From Billgrantia antri (lineage in GTDB: Bacteria; Pseudomonadota; Gammaproteobacteria; Pseudomonadales; Halomonadaceae), in contig NZ_JAHYCA010000010.1 in the NCBI RefSeq assembly GCF_019430905.1, positions 1 to 64,000 on the forward strand: a DNA stretch of 64,000 nt, in the 5' to 3' direction. A model generated the notes under the pieces. That model saw only the letters and a list, made by a program, of their open reading frames with translations, was not told the origin of the DNA and ran no database searches. The number at the start of each line of letters is the position of its first letter. The first letter of the stretch is position 1. The position numbers were made by a program, and so were the translations under genes. This document shows, in pieces, positions 12,373 to 20,326 of the stretch.

Positions 12373-15132
12373 ATGCGCGAGGCCCGAACCACTTGCCCCT
12401 ACTGCGGCGTCGGCTGTGGCGTGCTGGCCGGCGTCGAGGACGAGCGGATCGTCGAGGTGCAGGGCGACCCCGAGCACCCGGCCAACTTCGGCCGGCTGTG
12501 CGTGAAAGGGTCGGCGCTGCACGAGACGCTGGGACACGGCGGCCGGCTGACAAGACCCAGGGTAGATGGCGTCGAGACGGACTGGGACACGGCGCTCGGC
12601 GCAGTGGCCGAACGGCTCACGGCGGTGCGCGACAGCCACGGCGCGCAGGCAGTCGCCGCCTACCTTTCCGGCCAGCTGCTCACCGAGGACTATTACGTCG
12701 CCAACAAGCTGTTCAAGGGCTTTCTCGGCACGCCGCACCTGGATACCAATTCACGGCTGTGCATGGCCTCGGCGGTGGCGGCGCACAAGCGCGCCTTCGG
12801 CGCCGATGCCGTACCGTGCAGCTACGAGGATCTCGAGGAGGCCGAGCTGGTGGTGCTGGTGGGCTCCAACCTGGCCTGGAACCACCCGGTGCTCTACCAG
12901 CGGCTGAAGGTGGCCAAACAGCGCAACCCGCTGCTGCGGGTGGTGGTGATCGACCCGCGGGTGACCGATACCTGCGAAATCGCCGATCTCTACCTGGGGC
13001 TCGAGCCGGGCAGCGATGCGCGCCTGTTCACCGGATTGCTGGCGTGGATGGCAGCGCACGACAAGCTCGACCGGGTCTACTTGGAGGCGCATGCTCAGGG
13101 CTACGAGGAGGCGCTTGCCGCGGCGCGGGAGCAGGATGCCGCTGTGGAAGCCATCGCCGCCGACTGCGATGTCGATGCCGAGCGCCTGGAGACCTTCTTC
13201 TACTGGTTCGCCAGTCACCTGCACGTGGTCACCCTGTTCTCCCAGGGGGTCAACCAATCGAGCAGCGGCACCGACAAGGGCAATGCCATCATCAACTGCC
13301 ACCTGGCGGGCGGCAAGATCGGCCTGCCGGGCGCCGGACCGTTCTCGATCACCGGCCAGCCCAACGCCATGGGTGGGCGCGAGGTGGGCGGGCTGGCCAA
13401 TCAGCTGGCTGCCCACATGGACTACGACACGCCCGGCGCGCGGGACCGGGTCACGCGCTTCTGGGCCACCGAGCGGCTGGTGCCGTGCCTGCCCGAGGCG
13501 CCCGGCCACAAGGCGGTGGCGCTGTTCGAGGCGATCGAGCGCGGCGAGATACAGGCGCTATGGATCATGGCCACCAATCCGGCGGTGAGCCTGCCGCGGG
13601 CCGACCGGGTGCGCGAGGCACTGGCGAAGTGCCCGCTGGTGATCGTCTCCGAGTGCATGGCCAACGCCGACCTGCTGCCCTATGCCGACATCGTGCTGCC
13701 GGCCTCGAGCTGGTCGGAGAAGGACGGCACCGTGACCAACTCGGAGCGTCGCATCTCGCGCCAGCGCGGTATCCTGCCGCCGCCGGGAGAGGCGCGGCAC
13801 GACTGGTGGATCGTCTGCCAGGTGGCCAGGCGGCTGGGCTTCGGCGAGGCCTTCGCCTATACCCATCCGTGCGAGATCTTCGACGAGCATGCCCGGCTCT
13901 CCGGATTCGAGAACGGTGAGCGCTCGGGGGAGAGCCGCCGGCTGTTCGATATCTCCGGCCTGGCCGGGCTCGACCGCGCCGCCTACGACGCCTTGGCGCC
14001 GATCCAGTGGCCGGTCAATGCCGCTGCTCCCCATGGCACCGCCCGGCTGTTCACCGATGGCCGCTTCGCCACGCCGGATGGTCGCGCTCGAATGCTGCCG
14101 GTGCGTCCGCGCCCGCCGGCCCAGGCGCTCGACGCGGCCCGCCCGCTGCGGCTCAATACCGGGCGCGTGCGCGATCAGTGGCACACCATGACCCGCACCG
14201 GTCGGGCGCCGCGGCTGATGAATCACCGCGCCGAGCCGTTCATCGAGCTCACCCCGGAAGACGCCGCCGCACTTGGCGTGGAAGAGCATGGCCTGGCACG
14301 CCTGGCGGGCGCGGGCGGAGAGTATATCGGCCGGGTGCGGCTATCGCGCGGGCAGCGCCGCGGCGAGGTGTTCGTGCCGATGCACTGGAGCGGCCACTTC
14401 AGTGCCACGGCGCGCATGGGGGCGCTGCTCGAGGCGCATCTCGATCCGCTCTCCGGCCAGCCGGAATCGAAGCACGGCGCGGTGGCGCTGGCGCCGTTGC
14501 AACCCGCTTGGGAGGCCACCCTGCTGGTAGCCGACGATCTGGAAGTGGCGGAGTCGAGCTGGTGCGACGAGAGCCGCTACTGGGCGCGAATTCCGCTGCA
14601 CGGCTGCCAGCGCTGGCAGCTGGCCGGCGGTGAGTCGCCCGGGGGTGAAAAGGAAGCACCGCGTGACTGGCTGACCTGGCTCGAGGCGTCGCTGCCGGTG
14701 GCGCCAACGCTGTGGTGCACCGACCCCGCCAGCGGACGGCTGCGCGCTGCCGGGGTGGATGCCGCGGGCCGCCTGCGCTGGTGGCTGATGGTGGGGGCGC
14801 CGGTGGAGCTGCCCAACCTGAGCTGGCTCGATGCCCGCTTCGAGGAGGCCGGCGCTGGCACGGGGCTATCGGCGCAGCATCGCCGCCGCCTGCTGGCCGG
14901 CTGCGACGACGGCGCCGCCAACCAGGGGCCGGTAGTGTGTAGCTGCCATCAGGTGGGTCAACGCGCTATCCTAGAGGCGATCCGTGAAGGCGACGACAGC
15001 GTCGAGGCGCTGGGCGCCAGGCTGGCCTGCGGCACCCAATGCGGAAGTTGCGTTCCCGAGCTGAAATCGTTGATCGAAGAGGAGAAGGCGCATGCGAGCG
15101 CTGAGCCAATTGAAGTCACTGCTGTCGCCTGA
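12373..15132 (+). CDS. nasA: Assimilatory nitrate reductase, catalytic subunit
   Basis: A 919-residue molybdenum bis-MGD enzyme reducing nitrate to nitrite in the cytoplasm. It opens with the [4Fe-4S] motif CPYCGVGCG-x(n)-RLCVKG. The molybdopterin oxidoreductase domain fills about 60-560 (SSSGTDKGNAIINCHLAGGKIG, GPFSITGQPNAMGGREVG), and a dinucleotide-binding domain lies at about 600-720 (LNTGRVRDQWHTMTRTG). A C-terminal BFD-type [2Fe-2S] domain (CSCHQVGQRA then CGTQCGSC, about 855-905) is typical of the NasA class fed by a flavoprotein such as NasB. The start is ATG 12373, seven bases after AGGAG; the frame open to 12238 crosses the leader hairpins and is not coding. The 3' end overlaps cobA by 41 bases. 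Confidence 0.95.
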   Translation: MREARTTCPYCGVGCGVLAGVEDERIVEVQGDPEHPANFGRLCVKGSALHETLGHGGRLTRPRVDGVETDWDTALGAVAERLTAVRDSHGAQAVAAYLSGQLLTEDYYVANKLFKGFLGTPHLDTNSRLCMASAVAAHKRAFGADAVPCSYEDLEEAELVVLVGSNLAWNHPVLYQRLKVAKQRNPLLRVVVIDPRVTDTCEIADLYLGLEPGSDARLFTGLLAWMAAHDKLDRVYLEAHAQGYEEALAAAREQDAAVEAIAADCDVDAERLETFFYWFASHLHVVTLFSQGVNQSSSGTDKGNAIINCHLAGGKIGLPGAGPFSITGQPNAMGGREVGGLANQLAAHMDYDTPGARDRVTRFWATERLVPCLPEAPGHKAVALFEAIERGEIQALWIMATNPAVSLPRADRVREALAKCPLVIVSECMANADLLPYADIVLPASSWSEKDGTVTNSERRISRQRGILPPPGEARHDWWIVCQVARRLGFGEAFAYTHPCEIFDEHARLSGFENGERSGESRRLFDISGLAGLDRAAYDALAPIQWPVNAAAPHGTARLFTDGRFATPDGRARMLPVRPRPPAQALDAARPLRLNTGRVRDQWHTMTRTGRAPRLMNHRAEPFIELTPEDAAALGVEEHGLARLAGAGGEYIGRVRLSRGQRRGEVFVPMHWSGHFSATARMGALLEAHLDPLSGQPESKHGAVALAPLQPAWEATLLVADDLEVAESSWCDESRYWARIPLHGCQRWQLAGGESPGGEKEAPRDWLTWLEASLPVAPTLWCTDPASGRLRAAGVDAAGRLRWWLMVGAPVELPNLSWLDARFEEAGAGTGLSAQHRRRLLAGCDDGAANQGPVVCSCHQVGQRAILEAIREGDDSVEALGARLACGTQCGSCVPELKSLIEEEKAHASAEPIEVTAVA

Positions 15133-16045
15133 GCTGTTGCGTCGGGCGCAGCGGCCCCGGGCGCTGGGGCAGGCGGCGTTCTCGCGGCTGCATGGCCTGG
15201 GCCACATCGTGCGCTCGCCGTTCGGCCGCTCCACGCGGGTCAAGGCGCCCACCCTGACCCTGGACGGCGAGTGCCGCGCCGGGCGGGTCTACCTGGTAGG
15301 AGCGGGCAGCGGCGACGTCGAGCTGCTCACGCTCAAGGCCGCTCGCCTGCTGCAGCAGGCCGAGGCGGTGGTCTACGACCGCCTGGTGGGCGACGACGTG
15401 CTGGCGCTGATTCCCGCCGGCCACGAGCGCTACTACGTGGGCAAGGCGCGTGGCCACCACAGCGTGCCCCAGGCCGAGATCGGTGCCTTGCTGGTGAAAC
15501 TGGCGCGGGAGGGCAAGTCGGTGGTGCGGCTCAAGGGCGGCGACCCCGGCGTGTTCGGGCGCATGGGCGAGGAACTCGCCGCGCTGGCCGAGGCCGGCGT
15601 CGAGGCCGAGATCGTGCCCGGCATTACCGCCGCCTCGGCCGCTGCGGCGGGCATGGGCATTCCGCTGACTGATCGCGCCCACGCCCAGCAGCTGCGCTTC
15701 GTCACCGCCCAGCTGTGCCGCAAGGACGGCGAGCCCGACTGGGCCGAGCTGGCGCGCCAGGATGAAACGCTGATCTTCTACATGGGCCTGACCAAGGTCG
15801 AGGCCATCTGTGCCGGGCTGCGCCGCAATGGGCTGCCCGACGACTGGCCGATCATGCTGGTGGCCAACGCCAGCCTGCCCGAGCAGGCCTCGCTGGTGGG
15901 TTCCCTGGCCGACATGCCGGAGAAGCTGGCCGCCTCGCCGCTGCCTTCGCCCTGCCTGATCGTGGTGGGCAGCGTGGTGCGCATGGTCGCCACCAGCCCG
16001 GCCGCCGCGCAATCCGCTCGTGCCGAGATTTCCCCGCCCCGCTGA
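15092..16045 (+). CDS. cobA: Uroporphyrinogen-III C-methyltransferase (siroheme branch)
   Basis: A 317-residue SAM-dependent methyltransferase converting uroporphyrinogen III to precorrin-2, the first committed step to the siroheme used by NirB. Family motifs are VYLVGAGSGDVELLTLKA (about 67), VVYDRLVGDDVL (about 92), RLKGGDPGVFGRMGEE (about 147), VPGITAASAA (about 175) and FYMGLTK (about 226). About 60 residues precede the catalytic domain, so the protein is longer than the stand-alone enzyme (about 250-280). The tail is a proline/alanine-rich segment. ATG 15092 follows GAGGAG by six bases and lies inside the 3' end of nasA, so the two are cotranscribed and coupled. Pairing SUMT with nasA is a recurrent arrangement. 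Confidence 0.92.
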   Translation: MRALSQLKSLLSPELLRRAQRPRALGQAAFSRLHGLGHIVRSPFGRSTRVKAPTLTLDGECRAGRVYLVGAGSGDVELLTLKAARLLQQAEAVVYDRLVGDDVLALIPAGHERYYVGKARGHHSVPQAEIGALLVKLAREGKSVVRLKGGDPGVFGRMGEELAALAEAGVEAEIVPGITAASAAAAGMGIPLTDRAHAQQLRFVTAQLCRKDGEPDWAELARQDETLIFYMGLTKVEAICAGLRRNGLPDDWPIMLVANASLPEQASLVGSLADMPEKLAASPLPSPCLIVVGSVVRMVATSPAAAQSARAEISPPR

Positions 16046-16094
16046 GACGAACTGCACCAAGGCTGGGCGCCAGCGCCACCCCATGCACCGCCGT

Positions 16095-16122
16095 GGCCTC
16101 TATCCGCCGTGGGATAGAGGCC
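16095..16122. terminator. Hairpin downstream of cobA
   Basis: Perfect 11-base arms GGCCTCTATCC and GGATAGAGGCC around GCCGTG, 50 bases after the cobA stop codon. There is no U-run after it, so it may be a Rho-assisted stop or an RNA-stabilising 3' hairpin rather than a classical intrinsic terminator. Confidence 0.5.
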
Positions 16123-16210
16123 GCGCTGCCTGCTGCGGCAAGCATGGCAGCGGAAGGCATGGCGTGAAGCCCCCGCGACTCGCGCTTTTTTCCGATCTGT
16201 AATAAAGAGT

Positions 16211-16226
16211 TGGCACGCCACGTGCT
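16211..16226 (+). promoter_or_regulatory. Sigma54 promoter of nirC
   Basis: TGGCACGCCACGTGCT has TGGCAC at -24 and TGC at -12, with GG and GC ten bases apart. The predicted start near 16237 is just before the first leader hairpin at 16241. A partial NtrC-like dyad (GCACCA-AGG-CTGGGC, 16054-16068) lies about 145 bases upstream, further than for nasA and weaker. Confidence 0.72.
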
Positions 16227-16240
16227 TGTTCTTGGGCAGG

Positions 16241-16360
16241 GCCTGCTGCATGCGCAGGCTGGCCGGCAGGATCAACGACGATCGCCGCCGGCCTTGGCCC
16301 CATGACAACGCGACGAATACAGGCAAGGGCGCCTGAAGCTGCACGCCGGCTTCAGGCGCC
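16241..16360 (+). promoter_or_regulatory. NasT antitermination leader of nirC
   Basis: First hairpin GCCTGC/GCAGGC (16241-16259) with loop TGCATGC, again containing CATGC as in the nasA leader. The second element is GATC-AACGAC-GATC (16270-16283), a four-base stem with an AACGAC loop (A1, G4), nested inside GGCCGGC/GCCGGCC arms. Downstream a strong terminator-like stem GGCGCCTGAAGC (16328-16339) with GCTTCAGGCGCC (16349-16360) is followed by TTTGCG. Order and loop match the nasA and nasB leaders, so NasT control of this unit is predicted. The ATG is 57 bases after the last stem. Confidence 0.72.
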
Positions 16361-16416
16361 TTTGCGTTCGTCACCTCAGACACGAGACGAGAGGCGCCAA
16401 GCGCGTAGAGAACACT

Positions 16417-17226
16417 ATGTCCTATCTGCTTCCTTCGGAATTCGCGACAAAGATGGTCGACGCCGGCGAGTCCAAGCTCCACATGGCCACGCGGGACGTC
16501 CTGATTCGCGCCTTCATGGCAGGCGCCATCCTGGCACTGGCCGCGGTATTCGCGGTGACCATCACGGTGCAGACCGGTATGCCGATCCTCGGGGCTGCGC
16601 TGTTCCCGGTCGGCTTCTGCATGCTCTATCTGATGGGCTTCGACCTGCTGACCGGGGTGTTCGTGCTCACCCCGCTGGCCTGGCTCGACCGGCGCCCCGG
16701 CGTCACCATCGAGAGAATCCTTATCCACTGGGGCAAGGTCTTCTGCGGCAACCTGGGTGGCGCCCTGACCGTGGCGGTGCTGATGGCGATCGTCTTCACC
16801 TACGGCTTCGCCACGCCGCCGGACGAGGTGGGGCAGAAGATCGCTGGAATCGGCCATGCCCGCACCGTGGGTTACAAGGAGTTCGGCGCGGCGGGCATGC
16901 TGACCATCCTGATTCGCGGCATCCTGTGCAACTGGATGGTCTCGCTCGGCGTGGTCGGGGCGATGATCTCGACTACGGTGGGCGGCAAGGTGATCGCCAT
17001 GTGGATGCCGATCATGGTGTTCTTCTTCATGGGCTTCGAGCACTCCATCGTCAACATGTTCCTGTTCCCGTCGGCGCTGATGATGGGCGGCGACTTCTCG
17101 ATTGCGGATTACCTGATCTGGAACGAGATCCCCGTGGTGGTGGGCAATCTGATCGGCGGGCTCTCGCTGACCGGCCTGACGCTGTATGCCACCCATGTGC
17201 GCACCGCGCCGCTGCGTGACATCTGA
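16417..17226 (+). CDS. nirC: Formate/nitrite transporter family channel, NirC-like
   Basis: A 269-residue inner-membrane protein of the FNT family, close to the family's usual length, with six hydrophobic segments. Typical stretches are AFMAGAILALAAVFAVTI (TM1), LGAALFPVGFCMLYLMGFDLLTG (TM2), HWGKVFCGNLGGALTVAVLMA (TM3), LIRGILCNWMVSLGVVGAMIS (TM4), WMPIMVFFFMGFEHSIVNMFLFP (TM5) and VVVGNLIGGL (TM6). The FEHSIVNMF segment contains the channel histidine of FocA/NirC. Nitrite rather than formate is the likely substrate because the gene lies in the nitrate-assimilation cluster behind a NasT-type leader; the sequence alone does not settle it. A kinase gene follows after one base. Confidence 0.85.
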   Translation: MSYLLPSEFATKMVDAGESKLHMATRDVLIRAFMAGAILALAAVFAVTITVQTGMPILGAALFPVGFCMLYLMGFDLLTGVFVLTPLAWLDRRPGVTIERILIHWGKVFCGNLGGALTVAVLMAIVFTYGFATPPDEVGQKIAGIGHARTVGYKEFGAAGMLTILIRGILCNWMVSLGVVGAMISTTVGGKVIAMWMPIMVFFFMGFEHSIVNMFLFPSALMMGGDFSIADYLIWNEIPVVVGNLIGGLSLTGLTLYATHVRTAPLRDI

Positions 17227-17227
17227 G

Positions 17228-18961
17228 ATGTCGGCGTTCGAACCCGGCAACTCGTTGCGGGTCTCGCTGGGCCAGTGCTCGAAGGCGGGGCGCAAGGCGG
17301 TCAACCAGGACTTCCACGGCGCCTACGTGCCGCGTGAGCCGCAGTTGTCGAGCAAGGGTGTCGTGGTGGCGCTGGCCGATGGCATCAGCACCAGCGCGGT
17401 GAGCAGGGTCGCCAGCGAAACGGCGGTCAGGAGCTTCATCGAGGACTACTACTGTACCGCCGAGAGCTGGACGGTGAAGACCGCAGCACAGCGGGTGCTG
17501 ATGGCGACCAACGCCTGGCTGCATGCCCAGACCCGGCGCAGCGAGTATCGCTGGGACAAGGACCGCGGCTACGTCTGTACCTTCACCGCGCTGGTGCTGA
17601 AGTCGCGCACTGCGCATGTCTTCCATGTCGGCGATGCGCGGCTCTACCGCCTGCAGGACGACAACCTCGAGCCGCTGACCCGCGAGCACCGCGCCTGGCT
17701 GGAACCCGACAGGTGCTACCTCAGCCGGGCAATAGGCATCGGCGAGCAGCTCGAGATCGACTACCTGGCGCTGCCCGTCGAGGCGGGGGACGGCTTCCTG
17801 CTGGTGACCGACGGCGTATACGAGCACCTGAGCGAAGCGCGCATGCGTCAGCTCCTGGCCGAGCACGAGGCAGACCTGGACGCCGCCGCTCGCGCCCTGG
17901 TGCATGCGGCCTTCGAGGCGGGCAGCGACGACAACCTCACGGCGCAGGTGGTGAGGGTGGAAGAGGTGCCGCTGGGTGATGCCCGCGAAGCCTGGTCGGG
18001 GGAGGCGGAACTGCCGTTTCCGCCGCAGCTCGAACCGAGAATGTGCTTGGACGGCTATCGGGTCGTGCGCCATCTCCACGCCAGCGCCCGCAGCCACGCC
18101 TACCTGGCCGTGGACGAGGAGACCTCGCACAAGGTGGTCATCAAGACCCTGGCGACCGAGCTGCGCGAGGATCCGCGACACGTGGAGCGGTTCCTGCTCG
18201 AGGAATGGATCGCCCAGCGCATCGACAACCCCCACGTGGTCAAGGCGCACCGGCCGGGGCGCCGACGCCGCTATCTCTACAGCGTGACGGAGTACATCGA
18301 GGGCCGCACATTGGCCCAGTGGCTGCGCGACCAGCCGCGGCTGGAGCTGGAGACGGTACGCAGGCTGGTCGAGCAGATTGCCCGCGGCCTGCGCGCCTTC
18401 CATCGCCTCGAGATGGTGCATCAGGACCTTCGGCCGCACAACGTCATGGTCGACGCCACGGGCCACGTTACCCTGATCGACTTCGGCTCGGTACGCGTGG
18501 CGGGAATCACCGAAAGCCGGCCGGAGCAGGCGGAAGAGCCGCTGGGTACGGCCTCCTACACGGCGCCGGAGTGTTTCCTCGGCGAGCCGGCCACGCCACG
18601 CTCGGACCTGTACTCGCTGGCCGTGATTGCCTACCAGGCGCTCACCGGAACGCTGCCCTACGGCACCGAGGTGGCTAAGGCGCGCAACCGTGCGGCGCAG
18701 CACCGCCTCGTGTACCGCTCGGCGCTTTCGGCCAACCGCGAGCTGCCTGCCTGGGTCGACGAGGTGCTGAGGAAGGCGCTGCACCCTCAGCCCACACGGC
18801 GCTTCGAGGCTCTCTCCGAGCTGGTCCACGAACTGCGCCAGCCCAGTCCCGTATTCCTGAAAAAGTCCCGCCCACCGCTGATCGAGCGAAACCCCGTGCT
18901 GTTCTGGAAAGGCGTGGCCGCGCTACTTTCGCTGCTAGTGCTCGTGCTGCTGCTCGAGTGA
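17228..18961 (+). CDS. Fused PP2C-type protein phosphatase / Ser-Thr protein kinase, membrane-anchored
   Basis: A 577-residue two-domain regulator. Residues about 10-235 are a PP2C phosphatase (NQDFHG, LADGIST, HVGDARLYRL, LVTDGVYEHL, GSDDNLTAQVV), with the metal-binding aspartates present. Residues about 268-530 are a eukaryotic-type kinase: VVIKTL lysine, HQDLRPHNVM catalytic loop, LIDFGS, and APE (YTAPECF). The glycine-rich loop is degenerate (HLHASARSHAYLA). Residues about 558-575 form one membrane helix at the C-terminus. The start ATG 17228 is one base after the nirC stop, so it shares the nirC transcript. Similar phosphatase-kinase genes beside nitrate-assimilation genes are known in Pseudomonas; target and purpose are not established. 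Confidence 0.85.
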   Translation: MSAFEPGNSLRVSLGQCSKAGRKAVNQDFHGAYVPREPQLSSKGVVVALADGISTSAVSRVASETAVRSFIEDYYCTAESWTVKTAAQRVLMATNAWLHAQTRRSEYRWDKDRGYVCTFTALVLKSRTAHVFHVGDARLYRLQDDNLEPLTREHRAWLEPDRCYLSRAIGIGEQLEIDYLALPVEAGDGFLLVTDGVYEHLSEARMRQLLAEHEADLDAAARALVHAAFEAGSDDNLTAQVVRVEEVPLGDAREAWSGEAELPFPPQLEPRMCLDGYRVVRHLHASARSHAYLAVDEETSHKVVIKTLATELREDPRHVERFLLEEWIAQRIDNPHVVKAHRPGRRRRYLYSVTEYIEGRTLAQWLRDQPRLELETVRRLVEQIARGLRAFHRLEMVHQDLRPHNVMVDATGHVTLIDFGSVRVAGITESRPEQAEEPLGTASYTAPECFLGEPATPRSDLYSLAVIAYQALTGTLPYGTEVAKARNRAAQHRLVYRSALSANRELPAWVDEVLRKALHPQPTRRFEALSELVHELRQPSPVFLKKSRPPLIERNPVLFWKGVAALLSLLVLVLLLE

Positions 18962-19034
18962 GCCGCTGCCTCGGCATCTGCTAGGCTGATGCTGCAAGCA
19001 CCTGGAATGGTGCCAAGCCAGGCAAGGAGCCGAC

Positions 19035-20102
19035 ATGGCCGACAGGGACAGTGCCACCAACTCGATATCGCATTTCACACGCCGTGCATTGATCGTCATC
19101 GGGCTCGTCGGGCTGGTGTCGGTGCTGCTCTATTTCGCCAACCAGTTGCTCGGCGTGCTGCTGCTGGTGTTCGCCAGCGTGCTGGTCGCGGTGGCCATCG
19201 ACGGGATGGTGCGACTGTGCTGGCGCTATCTGCCGCTGTCGCGACCGTGGGCGCTGGTGCTGGTCGCCATCCTCATCGTGTTGATCCTGGTGGGGTTGGG
19301 GGCGTTGGTCGGGCCGCCGCTGATGACTCAGCTCTCGCAGCTGGCCCAGGAATTGCCTCAGGCGTTCCAGCAGCTCATCGGCATGGTTCGCGAGCTGCCC
19401 GGGAGCGAGAGGGTGCTGGGGGGGGGCGACGAGCCGGCCCGCTCGCTGGCACAGCCGGTGCTGAACCGCATAACGACGGCCTTGTCGACCACCTTCGATG
19501 CAATTACCAGCTTTCTGCTGGTACTGCTGGTGGGCTTCTATCTCGTGGTCGACCCGGCCGAATATGCCCGCAACCTGCTGATGCTGTGCCCGCCGGCACG
19601 GCGCGAGCGGCTGGGGCAAGTGCTGTGCATGCAGGGGCGAGCGCTGCGTTGGTGGCTGATCAGCCGGCTGATCTCCATGCTCTTCATCGGCGTGCTCGTG
19701 GCGCTGGGCCTCGCCATAATGGGGGTTCCGATGGCCGGCGCCCTGGGGTTGATTGCGGGGCTCTTCACCTTCATCCCCTACCTGGGGCCGATCCTGGGGG
19801 TGATTCCCACCGTGCTGATCGCCATCCTCCAGGCGCCGCAACTGGGCTTGTATGCCGTGCTGCTCTACCTGTGTATCGAGACGTTGGAGTCCAACGTCGT
19901 GACACCGCTGGCGGCCAAGGGCATGGTGCGCTTGCCGCCTGCCTACACCGTGGTGGTACAGCTCGCCGGCGGGGCCGTGGCGGGGGTCGCCGGCGTCATG
20001 CTGGCCACGCCGCTCGCGGTGGCGGTCGCGGTGGCGGTGCAGATGCTCTATGTGGAGGACCTGCTGGGCGATGAGGTAGAGGTGCTGGGGCAGCGCAAGT
20101 GA
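19035..20102 (+). CDS. AI-2E family transporter (PerM-like permease)
   Basis: A 355-residue inner-membrane protein. Two hydrophobic segments lie at the N-terminus (ALIVIGLVGLVSVLLYFA and LLLVFASVLVAVAIDG) and one at about 75-95. A long soluble helical stretch follows, then clustered C-terminal helices (LLVLLVGFYLVVDP, LISMLFIGVLVALGLAIMGVP, GLIAGLFTFIPYLGPILGVIP). FIPYLGPILGVIPT is the family hallmark. Members have been linked to AI-2 export or Na+/H+ exchange; most are uncharacterised and no specific substrate is claimed. ATG 19035 follows AGGAG by six bases. It ends three bases before the restored stop of the opposite-strand c-di-GMP gene. Confidence 0.85.
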   Translation: MADRDSATNSISHFTRRALIVIGLVGLVSVLLYFANQLLGVLLLVFASVLVAVAIDGMVRLCWRYLPLSRPWALVLVAILIVLILVGLGALVGPPLMTQLSQLAQELPQAFQQLIGMVRELPGSERVLGGGDEPARSLAQPVLNRITTALSTTFDAITSFLLVLLVGFYLVVDPAEYARNLLMLCPPARRERLGQVLCMQGRALRWWLISRLISMLFIGVLVALGLAIMGVPMAGALGLIAGLFTFIPYLGPILGVIPTVLIAILQAPQLGLYAVLLYLCIETLESNVVTPLAAKGMVRLPPAYTVVVQLAGGAVAGVAGVMLATPLAVAVAVAVQMLYVEDLLGDEVEVLGQRK

Positions 20103-20105
20103 ACT

Positions 20106-20326
20106 TCAGGCATTGCCCTCTGGGGAGCCGTCGCTCCCCTGGCGTCGACTCCTGGCATTCTGAATGGCGGCCTCGCGCACGGCCTGCTGCACGATCACGC
20201 GCAGCTCGTCGTCGTCCCAGGGCTTGGTGAGGAACTTGTAGATTCCTCCCTCGTTGACGGCCGTGGTGATGGTCTGGAGGTCGGTATAGCCCGACAGGAG
20301 GATTTGCAGGGTTTGCGGGTAGAGAG
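20106..20326 (-). other. Out-of-frame 3' part of the c-di-GMP gene's receiver domain
   Basis: Reading the minus strand two bases out of the upstream frame from about 20322 gives YPQTLQILLSGYTDLQT, then NEGGIYKFLTKPWDDDELR and a short tail ending TGA at 20106-20108. This is exactly the second half of a response-regulator receiver domain, including the conserved lysine (LTKPW). The upstream frame supplies the first half. The junction is a (CT)3 repeat (AGAGAG at 20321-20326 on the plus strand); removing one CT unit joins the halves as VKALYPQTLQILLSGY. Confidence 0.85.

Noticed and set aside
12201-13919. 572-codon plus-strand frame overlapping nasA
   Set aside because: The nasA frame carries all expected motifs; this one is an Arg/Gly/Ala-rich shadow.
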